Source of the DNA: Mesolinea sp040772305
GTDB lineage: Bacteria; Chloroflexota; Anaerolineae; Anaerolineales; Anaerolineaceae
Length of the DNA: 64,000 nt
Direction: 5' to 3'
NCBI GenBank assembly: GCA_040772305.1
Contig: JAXGYK010000001.1
Coordinates: forward strand, 186,001 to 250,000
The notes below the pieces were generated by a model. The model was given only the letters and a program-made list of their open reading frames with translations, was not told the origin of the DNA and made no database searches. Made by a program: the position numbers and the translations under genes. Shown here in pieces: positions 57,330 through 64,000 of this stretch; within the stretch, counting starts at the first letter, position 1, and each line of letters starts with the position of its first letter.

Positions 57330-57608
57330 ATGTTTTTAAGTAAGCGTGATTTTGAAATAACAGTTATTGAGGCCATAGACACATGGCTTAAAGAACCCGG
57401 CAATCTAAACCGTTGGGTGACCGCAAAAACATTGCATGATGAATCCAAGCTGCTTGTTTTGGGTAATAAATTCTCACCAAGATGGCCTGATTCTGTAAAA
57501 ACCATGGGCAGAAGAATGATGTATATCGCAGATGAACTTGCGGATTGTTTTGGTATGACCAAGCGCATTTCAAGAGGGTATACAGAGTATCGATTTAGCC
57601 GCCAATAG
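57330..57608 (+). CDS. Stand-alone copy of the replication ATPase C-terminal domain
   Basis: 92 residues. VIEAIDTWLKE, NLNRWVTAKTLHDES and GMTKRISRGYTEYRF align with VIEAIDTWIND, NLNRWATARELYTES and GMTTRISRGQTQYSF at the end of the gene before it. Similarity runs along the whole length. This is a duplication of a winged-helix-like module, now separate; GAGGAAG precedes the ATG. Confidence 0.75.
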   Translation: MFLSKRDFEITVIEAIDTWLKEPGNLNRWVTAKTLHDESKLLVLGNKFSPRWPDSVKTMGRRMMYIADELADCFGMTKRISRGYTEYRFSRQ

Positions 57609-57618
57609 GTCCTTAAAA

Positions 57619-57873
57619 ATGCTTGTTAATGTATTAATAACAATTGGAGCGTGGTTGATATGGTGCCTTTTAAAGGCCATTTCCTTTAAGTTATTTAAAT
57701 GCACTCATTATGCTCTTCCTCGTTGGGGTGGTGTATTTACCCATTTTCTGCATTGGTTCTTTCCCCTCGCGAAATTTTATGTTAAAAAATCGTATGGATT
57801 TAAAAAGAAGTTGCAAATGGCCTTTGATATCCACCACATCAACCACTTTTTGAGGTGCCAAAATGAACCTTAA
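57619..57873 (+). CDS. Small membrane protein
   Basis: 84 residues. An N-terminal helix (LVNVLITIGAWLIWCLLKAI) is followed by a basic, aromatic region. No family recognised. Overlaps the prim-pol start by 11 bases. Weak ribosome binding site. Confidence 0.45.
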   Translation: MLVNVLITIGAWLIWCLLKAISFKLFKCTHYALPRWGGVFTHFLHWFFPLAKFYVKKSYGFKKKLQMAFDIHHINHFLRCQNEP

Positions 57874-58747
57874 AAAATCCGGCATCCAATTGGACCTGGT
57901 ATTTTGGCTTGTTTCCCAAGGATTCAGTGTAGTTCCTTTGCACCTGGGTTCCAAGGTGCCCAAAATCAAGTGGGGAAGATATCAGAAGGTATTACCCACG
58001 AGGGACGAACTATTGCGCTGGTTCCGGGTACCCAGTAACGGAGCTGTGGTAACAGGCACCAACAGCCTTGTAGTAATTGACTTTGACAATATTCATGATT
58101 ATCTGCGCTGGTCTCTGTGGGCCCAGAGTGATGGTCCTGAAGCAGCGCGGTTATTACTGAGGGATGCATATAAGGTTAGGACATCGCGGGGGATTCATGT
58201 CTATTCACGTTCCTCCATGGATATAAGGAATTTGCATTACGGGAAGATTGACATTAAGGGGCGCGGGGGACTTGTTACCCTTCCGGGATCGATACATCCA
58301 AGCGGGATCCTCTATCGAGAATATCAGCAAGGGAGCTTTCCGGTGTGGGCAAAGTTGGAAGATATTTTGCCTACTGAGGTGCTTGCCTTGGGCGTGCAGG
58401 AAGTGCCTGAGTGGCGAAGGCGGGAAGAGAGGGAGCGGCTGGATCTCAGTGTTTTGGATGAGGAGCAGGTGCTGAACATGCCGGTACAGGTGGATTTGAA
58501 CGAGGTAAAGCGTGCGCACAGGATTGAAGATTACATCGAGGGGATTGAGATGACAGGGCCAAACTGGGGGATAGCTAAATGTCCATTTCATGAGGATAAG
58601 AACCCTTCGTTCTGGATTGATACTGAGCGGCAGCTGTGCGGATGTTTCAGCGGGTGCACTGCACAGCCTTTGGATGTGATTAATCTGGTAGCGCGGTTGA
58701 ATGGGATCAGCAATAGTGATGCGATTCGGGAATTGGGAATGAGGTGA
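57863..58747 (+). CDS. Prim-pol domain protein with CHC2-type zinc finger
   Basis: 294 residues. Archaeo-eukaryotic primase-like domain: GFSVVPLHLGSKVPKIKWGR, then VVIDFDN (Asp73, Asp75), RTSRGIHVYS and LVTLPGSIHPSG. The C-terminal zinc finger has CPFHEDKNPSF (C240, H243) and QLCGCFSGC, similar to DnaG CHC2. Makes primers for phage replication together with the ATPase at 55401. Confidence 0.85.
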   Translation: MNLKKSGIQLDLVFWLVSQGFSVVPLHLGSKVPKIKWGRYQKVLPTRDELLRWFRVPSNGAVVTGTNSLVVIDFDNIHDYLRWSLWAQSDGPEAARLLLRDAYKVRTSRGIHVYSRSSMDIRNLHYGKIDIKGRGGLVTLPGSIHPSGILYREYQQGSFPVWAKLEDILPTEVLALGVQEVPEWRRREERERLDLSVLDEEQVLNMPVQVDLNEVKRAHRIEDYIEGIEMTGPNWGIAKCPFHEDKNPSFWIDTERQLCGCFSGCTAQPLDVINLVARLNGISNSDAIRELGMR

Positions 58748-58749
58748 GG

Positions 58750-58956
58750 ATGGCAGAAGAAGTTATTATTGAGTGCCAAAAATGCGGCAGGGAAGTTGGC
58801 CGGATAGTTGAGATTGATGGGATGGACTGGCTGAATGTGAATGGAATTGCGGTGAACTATATGAAGGGTGTGTGTATAGATTGTGGCCAGGAATTCCATT
58901 GGAGTTTGAGTGAAAGGCAGCTGGCCAGGCTGATAAAGAGTGTCAAGGCAAGATAG
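58750..58956 (+). CDS. Zinc-ribbon protein whose 3' end was changed by the IS
   Basis: 68 residues. CQKCGREVG and CIDCGQEFHW form a four-Cys ribbon. The last five residues (SVKAR) are encoded by IS sequence. Past the IS the original frame would read RVLDGQKRYN and stop at a TAG near 60386, so only the tail was altered. Confidence 0.65.
   Translation: MAEEVIIECQKCGREVGRIVEIDGMDWLNVNGIAVNYMKGVCIDCGQEFHWSLSERQLARLIKSVKAR
58925..58940 (+). repeat. 16-bp direct repeat, left copy
   Basis: CCAGGCTGATAAAGAG, identical to 60339-60354 on the other side of the ISNCY-like element. Confidence 0.85.
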
Positions 58957-60338
58957 AAATGTCCTATTATCAGCAAAGTAGAGATGTCCTATTTTGTAGT
59001 TGAGATGGTCAGGTAAGGCTTGCCATTCAGCTTTTTTCCATACGACCTCCACGGGTGGTTATAGTTTGGCGGCAGAGGTTCAGCATCTGCAGATTTGGAA
59101 GAAACGATAGCAGCTTGTTTAGGCTGCTTCGCCAGAACCCGGATCTCCAGGAGATTACCATCCAGCCATGCGGAAAGATGACCTTCGCGGTCACGAACAA
59201 GAAGTACCTCTTGTCTGGCAAAATAATAAGGCGGATGATTGGAAACAATTTGGTAGGTTCGTCCGTCAAACTGGAAAGATAAAGTCCTGCTGATCAACCT
59301 TTGGACATGGATCGAGAAGATAAAATCAAGATCTAAACAAGGATCCAGTTTCGTGTGGAAGCTGATTGGAGAAAGAGGCTGAACAGCAAATCTGCGATTG
59401 TAGTCTTGGATGAAGTCAGGAAGATATTTATTTGCCTCTTCGTAAGAGGAAATGCCAAGAAGGCGCATTTCTTTGATCAAACGATCTTGCAAAGTTTGAT
59501 TGGCTCTTTCCACTCTGCCTTTAGCTTGGGGTGAATGCGCGCAAATTAACTCTATCTCAAGAGTGGTGAGTGCTCTCTGAAACTGGGTAACCGGTTCTGA
59601 ACTCAGATTATCCTTGTGGTTATCCCGAAAAACACTCAAGCGGTCACTATAGAAAGCCTTCGGCTTCCCATGTTCCCTGAAGTAGCGTTTGCATAGGTCA
59701 CCATAGGCAAAGTAACTCTCGGCAGGCACAAATTCTGCCGCTAAAATGGCACTTGTGGCATCATCAACAAAGACCAGCAAACACGCTTTTCCTCCCCGCT
59801 CCTCCAGCCAGGCATGATAAGACCCATCAATCTGTACCAACTCTCCTACATGGCTCCGCCGTTCACGGCTATAGTGGTAACTGTAGCTCTTTCTTGTTTT
59901 TGCCTTCCACAAACCTGCTTCCATCATCAAATGACGGATCGTTTCTTTACTCAGTTCGATCCCGCATAACTCCCGCAGCTTCTCTGCCATGAAGCTCGGC
60001 CCAAATCCTTTGGTCCTGGGATCTTGGATGAACCTGATTACCTTCTGATACTTTTCCTCCGATAACCGACGATTACTGGGCTTTCCTCGTCTCTTTGAAA
60101 CGATCCCGCTCATTCCCTCCTCCCGATATCGCGAGATCAGCCTTCTAATTTGCCGCTCACTTAGCCCCAGTTCGTCAGCTGCTTCCCTTTGCAGCTTCTG
60201 ATGCTTCAGAACTGCCTCAAGCACCTGCCCTCGTTCAATTTCTTTCTTGCTCATTGTGATTGTCCATGTCATAACTCCTAATTGTCCATAGGTCATTTCT
60301 ATTTTGCTACTTTAGGACATTATCACTTTGCTCTAACA
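58941..60338 (-). mobile_element. ISNCY/IS1202-like insertion sequence, 1398 bp
   Basis: Both ends begin TGT and share an imperfect inverted repeat with AATGTCCTA and AGCAAA-TAGA-ATG blocks; a sub-repeat of AGAnATGTCCTA lies inside the left end. One transposase gene. Flanked by a 16-bp direct repeat, placed at the end of a phage gene. Confidence 0.82.
58989..60272 (-). CDS. Transposase, ISNCY (IS1202-like) family
   Basis: 427 residues from the ATG at 60272 (AGGAG close upstream); ATGs at 60296 and 60254 are alternatives. N-terminal helix-turn-helix KLQREAADELGLSERQIRRL and SKRRGKPSNRRL, then the DDE core: VQIDGSYHAWLEERGG, FYSDRLSVF and KGRVERANQTLQDRL. Complete triad. Carried by the element at 58941-60338. 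Confidence 0.88.
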   Translation of the reverse strand: MTWTITMSKKEIERGQVLEAVLKHQKLQREAADELGLSERQIRRLISRYREEGMSGIVSKRRGKPSNRRLSEEKYQKVIRFIQDPRTKGFGPSFMAEKLRELCGIELSKETIRHLMMEAGLWKAKTRKSYSYHYSRERRSHVGELVQIDGSYHAWLEERGGKACLLVFVDDATSAILAAEFVPAESYFAYGDLCKRYFREHGKPKAFYSDRLSVFRDNHKDNLSSEPVTQFQRALTTLEIELICAHSPQAKGRVERANQTLQDRLIKEMRLLGISSYEEANKYLPDFIQDYNRRFAVQPLSPISFHTKLDPCLDLDFIFSIHVQRLISRTLSFQFDGRTYQIVSNHPPYYFARQEVLLVRDREGHLSAWLDGNLLEIRVLAKQPKQAAIVSSKSADAEPLPPNYNHPWRSYGKKLNGKPYLTISTTK

Positions 60339-60354
60339 CCAGGCTGATAAAGAG
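60339..60354 (+). repeat. 16-bp direct repeat, right copy
   Basis: Identical to 58925-58940; the following bases restore the original end of the zinc-ribbon gene. Confidence 0.85.
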
Positions 60355-60426
60355 GGTTTTGGACGGGCAGAAGCGTTATAATTAGATGCCGTGCGTTCAC
60401 ATGGGGATAGGAAGGACAAGCAAATT

Positions 60427-60723
60427 ATGGCAGATGAACTATCGTGGAATAAGTTAGTAGAAATAGAGCCAGAACTTGGTGAATTGCTTAATCAGATTCG
60501 TGCGATAAAAGATGATCCTGAAAAACCGTCTTTTTGTGCAAATTGGGAATGGTATGGAGTAATAAGGACTTCAGATTTAACCTTTAAAGAAACTATGACA
60601 AGGTTAGTTGGATGGAAGGCAGTAAAACAGGATCCTATTTTGCGTAGTGAGCAGGCATATAATTTGGCCTATAAAACGCTTTATGCTGCTCTTCCTGATT
60701 GCAGGAATTGTAATTGTCTTTAG
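60427..60723 (+). CDS. Unknown phage protein
   Basis: 98 residues from the ATG at 60427 with GGAAGGA upstream. LSWNKLVEIEPELGELLNQI and a C-terminal CRNCNC. Placed before the packaging genes. Not recognised. Confidence 0.5.
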   Translation: MADELSWNKLVEIEPELGELLNQIRAIKDDPEKPSFCANWEWYGVIRTSDLTFKETMTRLVGWKAVKQDPILRSEQAYNLAYKTLYAALPDCRNCNCL

Positions 60724-60776
60724 TCGCTCATTTGTGCTAAAATAGAAGCAAGTAAATAACTCGGTATTTCAGGTTT

Positions 60777-60823
60777 CCACCCTGTGACGGTCGAAAGTGA
60801 CCCTTGCGGGGTGGTTTTGTTTT
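60777..60823 (+). terminator. Structured terminator-like element before the terminase genes
   Basis: An outer stem CCACCC/GGGTGG encloses an inner stem GGTC-GAAAGT-GACC extended by weaker pairs. TTTTGTTTT follows. It is an intrinsic terminator by form, lying 16 bases before the small-terminase GTG, so it may separate early and late transcripts or be an antitermination target. Confidence 0.65.
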
Positions 60824-60838
60824 AAGGAAAGGTACAAG

Positions 60839-61411
60839 GTGGAGCAGCCTAAACAGAGGCGCCAGAAGAAACACGCAGCGACCCAGGGATGGACGCCTAC
60901 AGATCTTCAGCAAGCATTTGTTGAGGAGTATCTGCGTTGCTGGAACGCGGCAGAGGCAGCACGTAAAGCGGGGTATGTGGCAAAAGAAAAAGCAGGCTGG
61001 AGATTGCTGAAGAATGAGCACATTAAAAAGCTGATTGCCAAACGCATGGCAGAAATCACGATGGAGACCAATGAGGTGCTGCTACGGCTTACTCAGCAGG
61101 CACGGGTGGACATCAGCGAGTTTGTGAAGAAGAGCGGCAATGGGATCGTGATTGACTGGGATAAGGTGCTGGAGCATGGCTATATGGTAAAGAAGATTTC
61201 CTACACCTCCAAGGGGCAGCCAGTGCTGGAATTCCATGATGCCCAGAGGGCGCTTGAACTGATTGGCCGTGCTCAGGGAATGTTTGTGGACCGGTCTGAG
61301 GTGAAGGTGGGGGAACTGAACCCGGTGCAGGTTTATCTTCCGGAGAATAACCGCGGGAGCACAGAGCCGGTTGTTGATACTGAGCCTGAGAATGATGATG
61401 CAGCAGATTAG
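60839..61411 (+). CDS. Terminase small subunit
   Basis: 190 residues from a GTG with AAGGAAAGG upstream. LQQAFVEEYLRCWNAAEAAR and KAGY form the Terminase_2 helix-turn-helix. The rest (VLLRLTQQARVDISEFVKKS, QRALELIGRAQGMF) matches small subunits of pac- or cos-type phages. It recognises the packaging site on phage DNA. Confidence 0.85.
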   Translation: MEQPKQRRQKKHAATQGWTPTDLQQAFVEEYLRCWNAAEAARKAGYVAKEKAGWRLLKNEHIKKLIAKRMAEITMETNEVLLRLTQQARVDISEFVKKSGNGIVIDWDKVLEHGYMVKKISYTSKGQPVLEFHDAQRALELIGRAQGMFVDRSEVKVGELNPVQVYLPENNRGSTEPVVDTEPENDDAAD

Positions 61412-62816
61412 ACCACAGCCCAGGCAAGAGCAGTTCCTTTCTACCTCTGCGGATATCGCAATATTTGGCGGTGCTGCCGGAGGCGGAAAGACTTACTCAG
61501 TATTGATGGAGCCATTACGACATATTCATAATGAGCGTTTTGGAGCGGTGGCATTTCGGCGTACACGGCCAGAGATCACCAATGAGGGCGCCATGTGGGA
61601 CGAAGCCATGGCGATGTATCCGAAACTGGGGGCGAAACCAAACCTGAACAATCTGCAGTTTACTTTTCTTGCCGGTGCAAAGATCACCTTTGCATCGATG
61701 CAATACGAGGATGATAAGTATTCCTGGGATGGTGCCCAGGTGCCTTTATTGATATTTGACCAGCTGGAGAGTTTTACCGCCGGGCAGTTCTTTTACATGC
61801 TGAGCCGTAATCGATCCACATGCGGGGTGATTCCTTATGTGCGTGCTACCTGCAATCCTGAGCCTGGCTGGCTGGCGAACTTTTTAGACTGGTGGATTGG
61901 AGAGGATGGGTACGCGATACCTGAGCGTTCAGGTGTTCTGCGGTGGATGGTGAGGATGGGGGATGATCAGATCGTATGGTATGACAGCAAAGAGGAAGCC
62001 AAAGCTGAGCATCCAGATACTGAGCTGCTGAGTGTGACCTTCATACTGAGTACGGTTTATGACAATCAGGAATTGTTGCGGCAAAACCCTCAGTATCTGG
62101 CGAACCTAAAGGCACTTTCCCTGGTGGACAGGGAGCGCAAGCTTGGAGATGGGCTGCGGGGAGGTAACTGGAAGATCAAACCTGCAGCTGGAAAGGTGTT
62201 CAACCGGGATTGGTTCAAGATCGTGCGGCAGGTCCCCAGAGGAGGAAGATCGGTAAGGCGATTCGATTTTGCAGCTACGGAAAAAGGATTGAAGAAAAGC
62301 GACCCGGATTATACGGCTTCGTGCTGGATGGTGGTGATTGATAAGGCCTTTTACATTCTGGACATAACCGCGGTGCAGATTGGACCAGCAGCGCTTGACA
62401 GTGAAATGCAGAGGATCATTCGGCAGGATCAGGAATTGTTAGCGGCTATGAACGCTCCTGCTTCACTTACTGAGGGGCAGTCAGCTACTCAGTATAAGGT
62501 GCGGTGGGAGGAAGAAGGCGGGTCAAGCGGAAAGATAGTGTCCTATACCTTTACTCAGAACCTGGCGGGGATTGATGCCCGGGGAGTGCGATCTGTAAAG
62601 GATAAGATCCAACGTGCTCAGCCTCTATCTGCCCAGGCTGAGGCAGGAAATGTGTTTTTGCTGGAAGCTCCCTGGAATGAGATGTTTTTGAACCACATGC
62701 ATGGGCAGCCTGATTTGCCACATGATGACATTATGGATGCGACGGCAGGTGCTTTTTATGATTTGACTGCGCCAGAAGAGCAGCCAGTACGGTACGCGCC
62801 TTCGATTTGGAATTGA
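61392..62816 (+). CDS. Terminase large subunit
   Basis: 474 residues from one of three adjacent ATGs at 61392. Walker A is GGAAGGGKT, the ATPase acid is in VPLLIFDQLESF, the nuclease domain starts with RRFDFAATEKG and the last acid is in PHDDIMDATAGAFYDL. It packages DNA into the procapsid. The Walker B has DQLE where DEL/DEA is common. Overlaps the small subunit gene by 20 bases. Confidence 0.9.
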   Translation: MMMQQIRPQPRQEQFLSTSADIAIFGGAAGGGKTYSVLMEPLRHIHNERFGAVAFRRTRPEITNEGAMWDEAMAMYPKLGAKPNLNNLQFTFLAGAKITFASMQYEDDKYSWDGAQVPLLIFDQLESFTAGQFFYMLSRNRSTCGVIPYVRATCNPEPGWLANFLDWWIGEDGYAIPERSGVLRWMVRMGDDQIVWYDSKEEAKAEHPDTELLSVTFILSTVYDNQELLRQNPQYLANLKALSLVDRERKLGDGLRGGNWKIKPAAGKVFNRDWFKIVRQVPRGGRSVRRFDFAATEKGLKKSDPDYTASCWMVVIDKAFYILDITAVQIGPAALDSEMQRIIRQDQELLAAMNAPASLTEGQSATQYKVRWEEEGGSSGKIVSYTFTQNLAGIDARGVRSVKDKIQRAQPLSAQAEAGNVFLLEAPWNEMFLNHMHGQPDLPHDDIMDATAGAFYDLTAPEEQPVRYAPSIWN

Positions 62817-62824
62817 GGTAAGAA

Positions 62825-64000
62825 ATGGATAACTATTTGTATCAAGCATTGAATGAGCTCCGTTACAAGTCAGAAACAGAGCGGCTGGCTAAGTTTCAGA
62901 AGAACTGGAAGCAGTACTATGGGCATAGCGAAAGGCCAATGAAGGTGAAAGGGGGTTCGCCAGATGACAATGTACGCTTGAACTTTGCCCGGATGATTGT
63001 GGATAAAGGTGTTTCGTTCTTGTTTGGGAAAGACGTACGCTTTGAACTTGCTGAGGGCGAAAAAACTGTTCCAGAACAATGGCTGGATGACTGTTGGATG
63101 GCCAACCGGAAGATGACTACGCTGCAGAAAATAGCATTGAATGGCGGAGTGTGCGGGCATGCTTTTGTGCGCATTTACCAGGACCCTGGGCGTAAGTTCC
63201 CGCGGGTGATTGTGGTGGACCCTGAGACCGTGACGGTTTCGTTGGCGGCTGATGATATTGATGAAGTGATGGGATACAAAATACAGTATCCGTCCATTGA
63301 TCCGATTACTGAGAAGCCTATTACCGTGAGGCAATTGATTGAACGTGATGGCGCCTATTGGCGGGTGATTGATCAGCGCGGGAAGGTGGACAGCGGAATG
63401 TGGGAGACGGTATCGGACGTGCGCTGGCCCTATGCTTTTGCCCCGATTGTGGATTGCCAAAATCTTCCTGCTCCGAATGAATATTGGGGTGTGAGCGATA
63501 TAGAAGATGACCTGATAGAGATTACCGATGCCAGTAACTTTATTATGAGCAACCTGGTGAAGATCATTCGCTACCATGGGCACCCAAAGACATGGGGCAG
63601 CGGTTTCAATGAAGACAAATTGGACGTTGCTGTGGATAAAACCATTCTTTTGCCCCCGGGCGGTGTGCTGCATAATCTTGAGATGACCAGCGATTTGGAT
63701 AAGCTGCTGAATGTCTACAAGGAGTTGAAGCTTTTTATTCACGAACTCAGCAGAGTTCCCGAGGTAAGTACGGGGAAGGTGGAGAGTGTGGGGCAGTTGA
63801 GCGGGATTGCATTGGAAATCCTTTATCAACCCCTGCTGGAAAAAACAGAGACTAAGCGCCTTACCTATGGGGATATGCTGATTGAGATCAATCGGAGGCT
63901 GCTTGCGATTGGCGGCTATGGTGAGGAGAATTACACTGCCTTACGCTGGCAGGAGCTTTTGCCAAAGGATGTGATCCAACAGGCGAATGCTGCGCTGTTA
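62825..64000 (+). CDS. Portal protein (SPP1 gp6-like), runs off the window
   Basis: 392 codons to the window edge with no stop. MDNYLYQALNELRYKSETER and VRLNFARMIVDKGVSFLFGK are the N-terminal signatures, and VSDIEDDLIEITDASNFIMS and LSRVPEVSTGKVESVGQLSG belong to the later part of SPP1-type portals. GAGG lies before the ATG. It forms the ring through which DNA enters the head. Confidence 0.85.
   Translation, partial: MDNYLYQALNELRYKSETERLAKFQKNWKQYYGHSERPMKVKGGSPDDNVRLNFARMIVDKGVSFLFGKDVRFELAEGEKTVPEQWLDDCWMANRKMTTLQKIALNGGVCGHAFVRIYQDPGRKFPRVIVVDPETVTVSLAADDIDEVMGYKIQYPSIDPITEKPITVRQLIERDGAYWRVIDQRGKVDSGMWETVSDVRWPYAFAPIVDCQNLPAPNEYWGVSDIEDDLIEITDASNFIMSNLVKIIRYHGHPKTWGSGFNEDKLDVAVDKTILLPPGGVLHNLEMTSDLDKLLNVYKELKLFIHELSRVPEVSTGKVESVGQLSGIALEILYQPLLEKTETKRLTYGDMLIEINRRLLAIGGYGEENYTALRWQELLPKDVIQQANAALL

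Noticed and set aside
62870..63829. 319-codon open frame on the minus strand
   Set aside because: Antisense to the portal gene, whose protein is clearly recognisable.

Overview
The window reads as a chromosomal segment of a Chloroflexota bacterium, most likely class Anaerolineae. This is inferred from gene content and order, not from a database search. Pointers are an orphan MutL-type (glutamate-mutase-L-like) protein inside a membrane-protein operon, many extended -10 (TATAAT) promoters, standard bacterial code with ATG/GTG/TTG starts, and a rplA-rplK-nusG-secE-trnW-rpmG-tuf-tRNA block. From about 43.2 kb onward the window is an integrated phage that runs off the right edge.

Host part (1-43,200). 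1-3,700 is the ribosomal/elongation block on the minus strand, read from a clear promoter at 3668-3696 through tRNA-Thr, tRNA-Tyr, tRNA-Thr, tuf, rpmG, tRNA-Trp, secE, nusG, rplK and rplA. An IS481-like element (3794-4857) sits just upstream. Next come a SorC-type regulator, a lipoprotein and a membrane/SH3b protein. A tight six-gene minus-strand operon (8363-15073) follows, encoding three membrane proteins, a zinc-ribbon membrane protein, a MutL-like actin-fold protein and a hybrid-barrel protein. It is the best candidate in the host part for an undescribed system. Then come lpd, small enzymes, a frameshifted HExxH protein, polA, tRNA-Ser, a WxcM/FdtD-like sugar-modifying fusion, an IS3-family element that landed in the loop of a terminator, a Nudix hydrolase, an EamA transporter, GNAT, ABC-F, HAD, a flippase-like protein, an FAD oxidoreductase, dnaA (without dnaN), a NYN protein, a coupled pair of RNA-processing nucleases (RNase D and a beta-CASP protein), a methyltransferase, dtd, a bactofilin, a DNA glycosylase and a sugar-nucleotide epimerase.

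Prophage part (about 43,213-64,000, incomplete). The left end is a 3' fragment of tRNA-Gly(TCC), as expected for attL. Then follow a divergent immunity region with a Xre-type repressor and two identical GGTGA-N7-TCACC operators around a near-consensus promoter, and early genes. Recombination genes follow (ERCC4 nuclease, Sak4-like ATPase, J-domain protein). A dense accessory stretch encodes a pentapeptide-repeat/DUF5758 protein, several Cys-rich mini-proteins, an Rnl2-type RNA ligase, a Dam-type adenine methyltransferase broken at a G8 tract, a Lar-like protein, a MazG-like protein and a vWA protein. Replication genes come next (SF3-like ATPase with a duplicated C-terminal domain, prim-pol with zinc finger). 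An ISNCY/IS1202-like element interrupts the end of one gene. The packaging genes close the window: small terminase, large terminase and portal. No integrase, capsid or tail gene is inside the window; these should lie to the right.

Most early phage genes overlap by 1-8 bases or abut, so they are probably one long transcript from the 44,380-44,407 promoter. Three IS insertions are cleanly delimited by direct repeats of 28, 4 and 16 bp, which makes their pre-insertion sites readable.
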